The notes beneath the pieces are model-generated. The model was not told where the DNA came from, did no database searches, and saw only the letters and a list, made by a program, of their open reading frames with translations. 40,979 nt of DNA from assembly GCF_002101555.1 (NCBI RefSeq), contig NZ_LQOL01000095.1, forward strand, positions 1 through 40,979. The letters run 5' to 3'. Of the stretch, positions 16,310-24,284 are shown piece after piece (within the stretch, counting starts at the first letter, position 1; every line of letters starts with the position of its first letter). Origin of the DNA: Mycolicibacterium canariasense. GTDB taxonomy: Bacteria; Actinomycetota; Actinomycetes; Mycobacteriales; Mycobacteriaceae. Both the position numbers and the translations under genes were made by a program.

Positions 16310-17053
16310 GTGAGATATCGGAAGTTGCTGCGTATGCCTCGTCTCGGTCGTAATGTGCAGTCGGTGAGCCGACACGCACTGGCCAAGAAGCGGCGTGCTG
16401 TTTCTCCCTCGGCTGCCTTGACTGCGCTCGTCGTTCCCATCGCCATTCTGGCCGCCACCGCCGGTGACGTGCATCCACTGACGGCTCAATTGCCCGCAGC
16501 GCCCGTGCTGGGTGATGTCGTGACGGTCGCCGACAGCGCCCCCTACGGGCTGGAGATCGTGGCGGCCCCGGCCGCCTTCTCCTCGGCGCCCACCGTCGCG
16601 CAACCGGTCGCCAACTTTGCCGCCGCGCCGACCGGCACGGCCTCACGGTGGCGGGTGGACACCCGGCCGCTGCTGCTACCGGTCGGCCTGGCCCCCGAAC
16701 GTGGCCTGCAGGTGCGCACCATCCTGACCTCGCGGGCCGTCACCGCGACCTTCCCGGAGATCCACAGCATCGGCGGGGTGCGCCCCGACGCGCTGCGCTG
16801 GCATCCCGACGGCTTGGCGCTCGACGTCATGATCCCGGACGCCGGCTCGGCGTCGGGTATCGCGCTCGGGAACGAGATCGTGTCGTACGTGCTGAAGAAC
16901 GCGGTGCGGTTCGGTATCCAGGACGCCATCTGGCGCGGCGTCTACTACACGCCGGGCGGCGCGCAGCGCGGCGGCTACGGCCACTACGACCACGTGCACA
17001 TCACCACCACCGGCGGCGGTTATCCCACCGGCACCGAGGTGTACCCGCGCTGA
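16310..17053 (+). CDS. Secreted M15-like peptidase-fold protein
   Basis: Exported protein of 247 residues. The N-terminus is basic (RHALAKKRRA) followed by a hydrophobic stretch near residues 35-55, a signal peptide or anchor. An Ala/Pro-rich linker leads to a C-terminal domain (about 140-245) with zinc-peptidase M15-type signals: WHPDGLALDV (HxxGxAxD-like) and GHYDHVHI (HxH). This resembles the ARB-07466-like C-terminal domain of actinobacterial secreted proteins. Cutting peptidoglycan stem peptides is a plausible but unproven role. Start is either the GTG at 16310 or the ATG at 16334, the latter with GGAAG upstream; the short predicted leader allows both. Confidence 0.7.
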   Translation: MRYRKLLRMPRLGRNVQSVSRHALAKKRRAVSPSAALTALVVPIAILAATAGDVHPLTAQLPAAPVLGDVVTVADSAPYGLEIVAAPAAFSSAPTVAQPVANFAAAPTGTASRWRVDTRPLLLPVGLAPERGLQVRTILTSRAVTATFPEIHSIGGVRPDALRWHPDGLALDVMIPDAGSASGIALGNEIVSYVLKNAVRFGIQDAIWRGVYYTPGGAQRGGYGHYDHVHITTTGGGYPTGTEVYPR

Positions 17054-17099
17054 TCGCGATTGTGGTGCGCGAAAGCCGAGCATCGCGCATCCTGATCGC

Positions 17100-18971
17100 G
17101 TGGCTGACGTTCGAGTCAATTCTGCTTCCCGGGCGAGCGGAGCGACGGGAAGCAGATCCCGCCTGATCTGGCGCAGCCTCGGCATGCTGCGGGCGGTGCG
17201 GGGCCTCATCGTGGTCTCGCTGTTGCTGGGCGTGATCGCCTCCGCACTGCCGTATCTGTCGGCCGCGGCGTTCGGCCCGATGATGCAGGTGGTCGCCGAC
17301 GCCGGAAACGGCGGAAACCTCAGCGACGTGTGGAACATGCGCGGCCCCTTGGTGGCCCGCGAGGACGGGCCGCTGCACTCGGTGGCGGGATCGGTTCCGT
17401 TCGCGGTACTGCTGACGACCTGGGCGGTGTCACTGGTGCTGACCCAGTTCATGTACTTCGTCAACGGGTGGGTCGGGGCGAAGGTCGAACAGATCTTGGT
17501 GGTGGACATCCGGCAGCGGGTGCACGACCATCTCCAGACGCTGTCGATGGACTTCTTTGCCCGTTCGCGCACCGGTGAGCTGATCCAGCGGGTCACCACG
17601 GAATCGGCCGGGGTGCAACGACTGTTGACCGGGTGTCTGATCCCGCCTCTCATCGACACCGTCGTGCTGCTGATCGCCGTGAGTTACCTGATGATCCTGT
17701 CGTGGCAGATGACCGTCGCCGCGCTGGTGCTCACCCCGCTGGCACTGTTCACGTTGCGCTACGCGGGAGCGCATGTGCAGGCGGCGGTGCGCAAGGAGAT
17801 GACCGCCGACCGGGCCATGTCCACCGAGTTGGAGCAGACGGTCAGCGGTATCTCCGAGATCCAGACGTTCAACGCCCAGCCGTTGCGCAGCAAGCGCTTT
17901 CACGAGGTGTCCGAGAACGCCGCGAAAGCCGGCGCCGCGTCGGTGGCATGGATGCAGGCCACCGCCAACGGTTCCCAGATCTTCGTGGCGCTGAGCACCG
18001 TGGTGGTGCTGCTGGTGGGCATCGGATTCAGCGCGAGCTTCGGTCTGACCTTTGCCGGGCTGCTGGTGTTCGCGGGCATGGTGCCGACGATGTTCGGTGC
18101 GGCCCAACGGGTGATGGGCGCCTACACGACCTACAAATCCGTCGCACCCAACGCCGCATCCACCTACGAACTGCTCGACACGCGACCCTCGGTGGTCGAG
18201 ATGGCAGGTGCGCCCGAACTCGGTGCGGTGCAAGGCAATCTGGTGTTCGAGAACGTTACGTTCGGCTATACACACCAGCACGCGGTGCTGGACGGCCTGA
18301 CGTTCGGCGTCGCCGCAGGCGAGACCGTCGCCGTGGTCGGCGGTATCGGGTCGGGCAAGTCCACGGTGTTCAACCTGATGTTGCGGTTCCTGGACCCGCA
18401 GGGCGGGCGGATTCTGCTCGACGGGCACGACATCTCCGGCGTCACCGTCGCCTCGCTGCGCGAGCAGGTCTCCAAACTGGCCCAGTTCCCGTTCTTCACC
18501 AAGGACACCATCCGCGAGAACATCCGGCTGGCCCGGCCGGCGGCCACCGACGCCGAGATCGAGGCGGCCTGCGTCCAGGCGCACATCCACTCGGTCATCA
18601 CCGACCCGGTCAGGATGCACGACGGCTACGACACGGTGATCGACGTCCAGGTGCCCTCCGGCGGGCAGAAGCGGCTCATCGCCCTGGCGCGTTGCCTGTT
18701 GCGCCGCCCGCAGGTGCTGCTTCTCGACGAGCCGACCGAGAACCTGGACGCCGATCAGCGGGCCCGGCTGACCGGGGTGATCCGAGGCTATGCGCGGGAC
18801 CGCACGTGCATGGTGATCAGCCACGACATGGATTTCATCGCCGCCGTCGCCGATCGGATCCTGGTGCTGGAGGACGGCAGAATCGTGCAGTCGGGAGATC
18901 ACCGCTCGCTCATCGCCGAGGGCGGTCTGTACAAACGCCTGTACGAAGCGCAGAACGCCGCGACCGGCTGA
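17100..18971 (+). CDS. ABC exporter half-transporter (fused permease-ATPase)
   Basis: Type IV (B-family) exporter of 623 residues: a six-helix membrane domain (about 30-345) followed by an ATPase (about 380-620). Walker A is GGIGSGKST near 415, the Q-loop glutamine is in LAQFPFF, the signature is PSGGQ instead of LSGGQ, Walker B is LLLDEPTENLD and the switch histidine is in MVISHDMDF. One half-transporter only, so it must form a homodimer or pair with a subunit elsewhere. Substrate unknown. The GTG at 17100 is uncertain: codons 8-19 lie in a palindromic hairpin at 17122-17155, and an ATG at 17184 would give a shorter protein starting MLRAVRGLIVV. Confidence 0.85.
   Translation: MADVRVNSASRASGATGSRSRLIWRSLGMLRAVRGLIVVSLLLGVIASALPYLSAAAFGPMMQVVADAGNGGNLSDVWNMRGPLVAREDGPLHSVAGSVPFAVLLTTWAVSLVLTQFMYFVNGWVGAKVEQILVVDIRQRVHDHLQTLSMDFFARSRTGELIQRVTTESAGVQRLLTGCLIPPLIDTVVLLIAVSYLMILSWQMTVAALVLTPLALFTLRYAGAHVQAAVRKEMTADRAMSTELEQTVSGISEIQTFNAQPLRSKRFHEVSENAAKAGAASVAWMQATANGSQIFVALSTVVVLLVGIGFSASFGLTFAGLLVFAGMVPTMFGAAQRVMGAYTTYKSVAPNAASTYELLDTRPSVVEMAGAPELGAVQGNLVFENVTFGYTHQHAVLDGLTFGVAAGETVAVVGGIGSGKSTVFNLMLRFLDPQGGRILLDGHDISGVTVASLREQVSKLAQFPFFTKDTIRENIRLARPAATDAEIEAACVQAHIHSVITDPVRMHDGYDTVIDVQVPSGGQKRLIALARCLLRRPQVLLLDEPTENLDADQRARLTGVIRGYARDRTCMVISHDMDFIAAVADRILVLEDGRIVQSGDHRSLIAEGGLYKRLYEAQNAATG
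17122..17155. repeat. Palindromic GC-rich hairpin at an exporter N-terminus
   Basis: CTGCTTCCCG (17122-17131) and CGGGAAGCAG (17146-17155) form a perfect 10-bp stem around GGCGAGCGGAGCGA. It resembles small palindromic elements seen between genes in actinobacteria, yet here it would lie inside the first codons of the ABC exporter if translation starts at 17100. Confidence 0.5.
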
Positions 18972-19046
18972 GGTGTTGCCGCACGTTAACGGCGCGCGAA
19001 CACAGGCTGAATCACCATCGTCACTTGTATCGTCTAAGGTTCTGCT

Positions 19047-19940
19047 GTGCCTGAGATGGATCGTCGCAGCGTCATGATGATGATTGGTCTGGGTGCGGCC
19101 GCCGCCGTGCTGCCCACTCAGACGGCCCACGCGGAGCCGCTTCCAGGAGATCTGGGGCCTGGTCCGGTCCCCGGTCCGGCAGCGCCGGGCGCGCCCGCGC
19201 CGACCCCCGCCGCGGCCGAACCGGCCTTCCTGTGGCGCGACGAGTTCAATGGTCCCGCGGGTGCCCCGCCCAACCCGGCGGACTGGTTCATCGTCCCCGC
19301 GCGCGAGACCATCCGGAACCCCGTCGAGTGGGACAAGCCCTACAACATGGGCCGCTACGTCACCGACCAGGAGCACGTGTTCCAGGACGGCAAGGGCAAT
19401 CTGGTCATCCGCGCCACCCGCGGGCCCGGTAACAACATCCAGGAGCGCTACGCCAGCGCCAAGATCATCGGCAACTGGCGCGGCGCCATCGGCACCACGT
19501 GGGAGGCCCGCGTCAAGCTCAACTGCCTCACCGACGGTGCGTGGCCGGCATTCTGGCTGCTCAACGACGATCCGGTGCGTGGCGGCGAGGTGGATCTGGT
19601 CGAGTGGTACGGCAACCGGGACTGGCCGTCGGGCAGCACGGTGCACGCCCGCCTGGACGGCACCTCGTTCGCGACGGATCCACACCCGATCGACAGCGCC
19701 TGGCACACCTGGCGGATGACGTGGCTGCCGACCGGCATGTACTTCTGGAAGGACTACGCCCCGGGCATGGAGCCGTACTTCACGGTTCCGGCCAACTCGC
19801 TGGAGGACTGGCCCTTCAACGATCCCGGCTACACGCTGGCCCCGGTGTTCAACATCGCCGTCGGCGGATCGGGCGGGCGTGAACCGGCCGGCGGCAACTA
19901 CCCGGCCGAGATGCTGATCGACTGGATCCGCGTCTTCTGA
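19047..19940 (+). CDS. Secreted glycoside hydrolase family 16 (Rv0315-like)
   Basis: Exported beta-glucanase-like enzyme, 297 residues. The N-terminus (MPEMDRRSVMMMIGLGAAAAVLPTQTAHA) is a Tat-type signal with D-R-R; a Pro/Ala/Gly linker (30-58) leads to a GH16 jelly-roll domain. The catalytic motif is E181-V-D183-L-V-E186, matching ExDxxE with E181 as nucleophile and E186 as acid/base. The closing IDWIRVF strand is typical. It strongly resembles what I recall of M. tuberculosis Rv0315, a beta-1,3-glucanase. GTG start. It ends 4 bp from the convergent LysR gene. Confidence 0.9.
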   Translation: MPEMDRRSVMMMIGLGAAAAVLPTQTAHAEPLPGDLGPGPVPGPAAPGAPAPTPAAAEPAFLWRDEFNGPAGAPPNPADWFIVPARETIRNPVEWDKPYNMGRYVTDQEHVFQDGKGNLVIRATRGPGNNIQERYASAKIIGNWRGAIGTTWEARVKLNCLTDGAWPAFWLLNDDPVRGGEVDLVEWYGNRDWPSGSTVHARLDGTSFATDPHPIDSAWHTWRMTWLPTGMYFWKDYAPGMEPYFTVPANSLEDWPFNDPGYTLAPVFNIAVGGSGGREPAGGNYPAEMLIDWIRVF

Positions 19941-19944
19941 TCCG

Positions 19945-20811
19945 TCACCGGTGCATCCGCCGGGCGTTGGCGACGATCGCGTCGCGCAGCGCCTGCTCGG
20001 GTTCGGACAGCGTGCTGCGCCGGCACACCAGCACGAACTCCAGCGCGCCCAGTTCCGGCAGCCCGTCATCGACGGGGTAGAGGCCTTGCGGCAGAAGGGT
20101 TTCGGCGTGCGGCACGACGCCGAGCCCGGCCAGTACCGCCGCCTGCAGGCCCAGCTGGCTGTCGCTGACACAGGCGATGCGCCAGCTGCGGTGCTCGCGT
20201 TCCAACGCCCGCAGCGCCATGTGCCGGGTCAGGCTGGGCGGGGGATAGGTCACGACCGGAACCGGGTCGCCGCCCGATTGTGGTGGGCCGGTCGTCCCTT
20301 CCCGCCCCGCCCACACCAGCCGGTCCTGCCACAGCAATTCGCCGTGCTGCTCGCCGGGTAACCGCTTGGCCACCATCATGTCCAGCTCACCGGCGGCCAT
20401 CCGGATCTTGAGGTTCTCGCTGAGCCCGACGACGAGTTCCAGATCGACGGCCGGATAGGAGCGCTGGAACTCGACGAGAACATCCGGCAGATCCCGGGTG
20501 ACCAGGTCGTCGGAGGCACCCAGCCGGATGAAACCGGTCAGACGGGACTCCGAGAAATACCGGTCGGCCTGCGCCTGGGCGTCCAGGATGTTGCGGGCGA
20601 AGCCCACCATGGCGGCGCCGTCGGCGGTGAGGGCCAGATTGCGGGTGTCCCGGCGGAACAGCTCCCGTCCCACCGCCTGTTCCAGGCGGGCGATGTGCCC
20701 GCTGACGGTGGACTGCCGCAATCCGAGCACCCGCCCGGCCGCGGTGAAACCGCCCGCCCGCTCGACGGCCAAGAAGGTGCGCAGTTGCTCCGGGTCGAAC
20801 ATATTCATCAC
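19945..20811 (-). CDS. LysR-family transcriptional regulator
   Basis: LysR regulator of 288 residues. The N-terminal winged helix covers residues about 5-63 (LRTFLAVERAGGFTAAGRVLGLRQSTVSGHIARLEQAVG); the rest is the periplasmic-binding-like effector domain, starting near 90 with GFIRLGASDDL. It is divergent from the BASS transporter, so control of that gene and of itself is likely. Start could be GTG 20811, ATG 20808 or ATG 20802. A T-N11-A palindrome at 20808-20820 covers the first of these. Confidence 0.88.
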   Translation of the reverse strand: MMNMFDPEQLRTFLAVERAGGFTAAGRVLGLRQSTVSGHIARLEQAVGRELFRRDTRNLALTADGAAMVGFARNILDAQAQADRYFSESRLTGFIRLGASDDLVTRDLPDVLVEFQRSYPAVDLELVVGLSENLKIRMAAGELDMMVAKRLPGEQHGELLWQDRLVWAGREGTTGPPQSGGDPVPVVTYPPPSLTRHMALRALEREHRSWRIACVSDSQLGLQAAVLAGLGVVPHAETLLPQGLYPVDDGLPELGALEFVLVCRRSTLSEPEQALRDAIVANARRMHR

Positions 20812-20820
20812 GCTACGTGA
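20808..20820. promoter_or_regulatory. LysR box candidate
   Basis: TCACG-CTA-CGTGA, a perfect 5-bp inverted repeat that fits the T-N11-A pattern of LysR operators. It overlaps the start codon of the LysR gene and lies 60 bp before the BASS transporter GTG, a position suited to autorepression. Confidence 0.4.
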
Positions 20821-20879
20821 TCAGAGATATCCGGCGCATCGCCTTTCGCAATGAGTCCGGTCGCCCCTACCGTGGAGCG

Positions 20880-21887
20880 GTGACCTTGCTGGCCAAACTC
20901 CGGATCGACGGATTCCTCCTCGGGTTGTTCGCTGCCATGGCGATCGGGCTGCTGCTGCCCGCCGGCGGGGCGGCCGCCGGCGTACTGGACTGGGCCACCA
21001 AGATCGCGATCGCCGTGCTGTTCCTGCTGTACGGCACCCGGCTGGAACCGCGCGAGGCGCTGCACGGGTTGCGGCACTGGCGGCTGCACACCACGGTCCT
21101 CGCCTGTACCTATGTGCTGTTCCCGCTGCTGGGCCTGGCGCTCAAGCTGCTGGTGCCCTCGGTGCTGACCGACGACCTCTACACCGGCGTGCTGTACCTG
21201 TGCCTACTGCCGTCCACCGTGCAGTCCTCCATCGCTTTCACCTCGATCGCGCGCGGCAATGTGGCTGCGGCCGTGGTGAGTGCGTCGGCGTCGAACATGC
21301 TGGGCATCTTCGTCACCCCGGTGCTGGTGACCCTGCTGATGCAGACCACGGGCGCCGCCACCGTCTCGCCGCGGCAGATCCTGGAGATCGTGGTCCAGCT
21401 GCTGCTGCCGTTCATCGCCGGACAATTGTTGCGGCCCAAGCTATATCGTGTGCTGGCGCATACCACGCTGACCAAGGTGGTCGACCGCGGCTCGGTGTAC
21501 CTGGTGGTGTATGCGGCGTTCAGCGCCGGCATGAGCGAGCACATCTGGGCCGGCATGACCGCATTGCACCTGCTGGCCGTGGTCGGGGTGTGCGCACTGT
21601 TGCTGGCGGTGGTGCTCGCCGTGACGGCGAGCATGGCCCGGCTGCTGCGCTTCAATCGGGCCGACCGCATCGTGGTGATCTTCTGCGGGTCCAAGAAGAG
21701 CCTGGCCACCGGGCTGCCCATGGCGACGGTGCTGTTCGCAGGTCATCCGGTGGGTCTGATCGTGTTGCCGCTGATGATCTTTCACCAGATCCAGCTCATC
21801 ACCTGCGCGACGCTGGCCGGGCGCTGGGGCCGGCAGTCGTCGACCGGTGTCATCACCTCGAGGGTGCAGGCACGGCAGGACGCCTAG
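20880..21887 (+). CDS. BASS-family (bile acid:Na+ symporter-like) transporter
   Basis: Membrane protein of 335 residues with about ten helices, of the SBF-like branch of the bile acid:sodium symporter superfamily. Conserved blocks are LYGTRLEPREALHGLRHWRLH in the first half, LLPSTVQSSIAFTSIARGN, and IVVIFCGSKKSLATGLPMA with VGLIVLPLMIFHQIQL in the second. Members carry organic anions with sodium; substrate here unknown. The GTG at 20880 (MTLLAKLRIDGF) is preceded by GGAG; a longer frame from 20817 is less likely since it starts beside the LysR gene. A perfect hairpin follows the stop. Confidence 0.85.
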   Translation: MTLLAKLRIDGFLLGLFAAMAIGLLLPAGGAAAGVLDWATKIAIAVLFLLYGTRLEPREALHGLRHWRLHTTVLACTYVLFPLLGLALKLLVPSVLTDDLYTGVLYLCLLPSTVQSSIAFTSIARGNVAAAVVSASASNMLGIFVTPVLVTLLMQTTGAATVSPRQILEIVVQLLLPFIAGQLLRPKLYRVLAHTTLTKVVDRGSVYLVVYAAFSAGMSEHIWAGMTALHLLAVVGVCALLLAVVLAVTASMARLLRFNRADRIVVIFCGSKKSLATGLPMATVLFAGHPVGLIVLPLMIFHQIQLITCATLAGRWGRQSSTGVITSRVQARQDA

Positions 21888-21898
21888 TGGTACAACGT

Positions 21899-21931
21899 GA
21901 TCTGCCGGCGGTCTCGGACCGCCGGCAGATC
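21899..21931. terminator. Perfect 15-bp hairpin terminator
   Basis: GATCTGCCGGCGGTC (21899-21913), loop TCG, and GACCGCCGGCAGATC (21917-21931). It stands between the stop of the BASS gene (12 bp before) and that of a convergent small gene (19 bp after), so it probably ends both transcripts. Confidence 0.8.
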
Positions 21932-21950
21932 GCTGTGTGTGGCCCACGCA

Positions 21951-22184
21951 TCAGCCGAGCGGGGGAAGGTTACCCCAAGCGCCGTAGGGACCGTTCATCA
22001 CGCCGCCGGTGCCCGACTGCGGAACGGAGAAACCGCCGATGCCCTGCGGGCCCAGGCATCGCGACGTCGAGACCGCAGTTGTGCACGGGTCGTTACCGGC
22101 CGCGAGTGCGGTGGGAGCGCCGGCCAGGCCGAAGGCGATACCGGCCGCCGCGAGGACTGGGACGGCAAATTTCTTGAACAACAT
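21951..22184 (-). CDS. Small secreted mycobacterial protein (77 aa)
   Basis: A 77-residue protein with a clear signal peptide (MLFKKFAVPVLAAAGIAFGLAGAPTALA-A). The mature 48 residues have two cysteines (C34, C43) in DPCTTAVSTSRCLG, then a Gly/Pro-rich tail (QGIGGFSVPQSGTGGVMNGPYGAWGNLPP). No enzyme motif. This is a common type of short exported protein in mycobacteria, with no function known to me. GAGAGG lies just upstream of the ATG. Confidence 0.7.
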   Translation of the reverse strand: MLFKKFAVPVLAAAGIAFGLAGAPTALAAGNDPCTTAVSTSRCLGPQGIGGFSVPQSGTGGVMNGPYGAWGNLPPLG

Positions 22185-22365
22185 GAGAAACCTCTCTTTC
22201 GGGCGGCCGCACCGCGAGAGGCGGCCGTTGTGGAAGGTGTCGCGGCCATCGGTTGTGTGCCGCGCCTGACTCCTGTCTACCCGCGGTTCGCGTCGCCGGA
22301 AAGCGCGTGAAATGTACTCATAGACAACGCATATTCGAGTTGGAAGATATGAATTTCACATAAAT

Positions 22366-22399
22366 GTGGTCCAGCGGTCATAGGTGACCGCTGGACCAC
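22366..22399. terminator. Perfect 15-bp hairpin terminator
   Basis: GTGGTCCAGCGGTCA (22366-22380), loop TAGG, TGACCGCTGGACCAC (22385-22399). On the minus strand it comes 14 bp after the stop of the 100-residue secreted protein and is followed by ATTTATG. The rest of 22185-22365 is AT-richer leader and promoter DNA for the 77-residue gene. Confidence 0.75.
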
Positions 22400-22413
22400 A
22401 AACGAGTGCGTGC

Positions 22414-22716
22414 TCAGAACGGAAGGTCGACTTCCCCGTCGGAGGTGATGCCCTCGTCGTGGTTGCGATTCACATAGCCGGTGGTGACGGGCGCCTGGGG
22501 ATCGGTGCCGTACGGGATGAGCGGATTGGTGCCGGCCTTCGCGTCGCCCAACGGGGCTCCGGTATCGACCGAGATGTGGGTGTCGTTCTGCCACGACGTG
22601 GTGGAGGTGGGGCCGGCAGCGACCGCGATGGTTTCGCCGGCAGGTGCCAGGGCGACGAAACCGGCGGCCAGGCCGACGGCCAGCAGGGGGGCTGCGAATG
22701 CGATCCGGGTCTTCAT
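22414..22716 (-). CDS. Small secreted mycobacterial protein (100 aa)
   Basis: A 100-residue protein. Residues 1-33 form a signal peptide (MKTRIAFAAPLLAVGLAAGFVALAPAGETIA). The mature part (TSTTSWQNDTHISVDTGAPLGDAKAG, then TNPLIPYGTDPQAPVTTGYVN and an acidic end GEVDLPF) is polar, cysteine-free and of unknown function. The ATG at 22716 has AGGAGACC just upstream; the same frame is open much further upstream but the signal peptide fixes the start. It has its own terminator and probably its own promoter. Confidence 0.72.
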   Translation of the reverse strand: MKTRIAFAAPLLAVGLAAGFVALAPAGETIAVAAGPTSTTSWQNDTHISVDTGAPLGDAKAGTNPLIPYGTDPQAPVTTGYVNRNHDEGITSDGEVDLPF

Positions 22717-22859
22717 GGTGGTCTCCTGTTCCTCTCGGGTATTTCCATCATTCGCTCGCCGGTTGCGGAAATCGCCACGGCTAGCTGGCAACGTGCACTT
22801 CCGGCTAGCCGGTAGTCCGAGGGGTCTGCAGGCTTGTGGTGGTCGAGGAACGGGCCGGT

Positions 22860-24284
22860 TCAGCCGCCCGAGACCGACAGCGATCGCGATGGCCGCCACG
22901 CCACGAAGCCGATGGCCAGGCCGGCGAACGGGATAGCCGCGAGGATCGTGCTCAGCGTCGGGCTGCCCCCGGTCACCAGCGTGAAATTGGACAACACCAG
23001 CCACAGGCTGCCGAGCAGGCCGAGGACGGCCAGGGTGGGCGCGATCCGGGTGGGCCACAGCCCGTGCGCGCGGTCGCGGTTGCGCAGGAAGAATACCAGC
23101 ACGGCGATGGACGTGGTGAGCATCAGCAGCACCATGCCGACGGTGGCGATACCGGCCATCGACCCGAACACCCCGACCAGCGGATCGACGCCCAGTACCG
23201 CCAGCGCGGCGACAATGATTGCGGCCGTGACGGTTTGCACCACCGAGGAGAACGACGGCGAGTCGTGGTTGTCGTGCACCCGGGCCAGACGCGCGGGCAG
23301 CAGACCCTTGCCGGCCAGCGCGAACTGGTAGCGCGCGATCACGTTGTGGAACGACAGCACACAGGCGAACAGGCTGGTCAGCAGGAGCACGTTCACGATG
23401 TCGCGGCCGACGGTGCCCAACATCTCGCCGGTGGTGTCCAACAGCATGTTGCCCTCACCCGCCAGGGTGCGTTGCGCCACGTCGGTCACCTGGCCGGGGC
23501 CGAGAGCAACGACGAAGGCCCACACCGTGATCGCGTAGAAGGCGCCGATGATGACGACGGCGGCGTAGGTGGCCCGCGGGATGGTGCGCTCCGGATCACG
23601 CGCCTCGTCGCGGAACACCGCGGTGGCCTCGAAACCGATGAACCCGGTGAGGGCGAACAGGATTGCGATGCCTATGGCGCCGTTGCCGAACGTGGCCGGG
23701 TCGAAGGAGATGAAGGTGATTCCGGCCGGACTGGGCTTGGCCACCATCACGACGTCGAGCAGCGCGACGATGCCGATCTCGCATGCCAGCGCCACGCCCA
23801 GGACTTTGGCACTCAGTTCGATGTGCCGGTAGCCGAGCACCGCGACGATCAGAAGGACCGCGAAAGCGTAGACCGGCCAAGGGATCACGGGTCCGCCGTA
23901 GTGGGTCACGGTGTCGTTGATGGCCCAACCGATATAGCCGTAGATACCGATCTGGATGGCGGTGTAGGCGATCAGCGCGACGACCGCGATGCCCTTGCCC
24001 ATCCGTTCACCGAGGCCGACGGTCACATACGAGAAGAAGGCGCCCGCCTCGGGGACGTGCGGCGTCATGGTGACGAACCCGACGCTGAACACCAGCAGCA
24101 CCAGGGCGGCGATCACGAAACCCATGGGTGCGCCGGCGCCGTTGCCCAGCCCCATGGCCAACGGCATGTTGCCGCCGATCACCGTCAGCGGTGCCGCCGC
24201 CGCGACCACCATGAAGACGATCCCGACGGGGCCCAGGTGCCCGGTCAGGCGCCGGCGCTCGGTCGTGCTGGGTGAGGTGGTCAT
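22860..24284 (-). CDS. APC-family amino acid permease
   Basis: Integral membrane protein of 474 residues with about 12 helices, of the amino acid-polyamine-organocation superfamily. The first helix shows the substrate-site pattern GIVFMVVAAAAPLTVIGG, and helix 6 carries FALTGFIGFEATAVFRDEARDPERTIPRA, a conserved APC block. It imports or exchanges amino acids or amines. Its ATG overlaps the stop of the DmpA-type peptidase gene by one base (TGATG), so the two are translationally coupled: amino acids freed by the peptidase are a natural substrate. Confidence 0.9.
   Translation of the reverse strand: MTTSPSTTERRRLTGHLGPVGIVFMVVAAAAPLTVIGGNMPLAMGLGNGAGAPMGFVIAALVLLVFSVGFVTMTPHVPEAGAFFSYVTVGLGERMGKGIAVVALIAYTAIQIGIYGYIGWAINDTVTHYGGPVIPWPVYAFAVLLIVAVLGYRHIELSAKVLGVALACEIGIVALLDVVMVAKPSPAGITFISFDPATFGNGAIGIAILFALTGFIGFEATAVFRDEARDPERTIPRATYAAVVIIGAFYAITVWAFVVALGPGQVTDVAQRTLAGEGNMLLDTTGEMLGTVGRDIVNVLLLTSLFACVLSFHNVIARYQFALAGKGLLPARLARVHDNHDSPSFSSVVQTVTAAIIVAALAVLGVDPLVGVFGSMAGIATVGMVLLMLTTSIAVLVFFLRNRDRAHGLWPTRIAPTLAVLGLLGSLWLVLSNFTLVTGGSPTLSTILAAIPFAGLAIGFVAWRPSRSLSVSGG

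Noticed and set aside
17430..20171. Minus-strand open frame of 913 codons
   Set aside because: Antisense of the ABC exporter and GH16 genes, running into the LysR gene in another frame; shadow frame.
22836..24275. Plus-strand 479-codon frame
   Set aside because: Antisense of the APC permease, rich in Gln/His/Arg/Asp; shadow frame.
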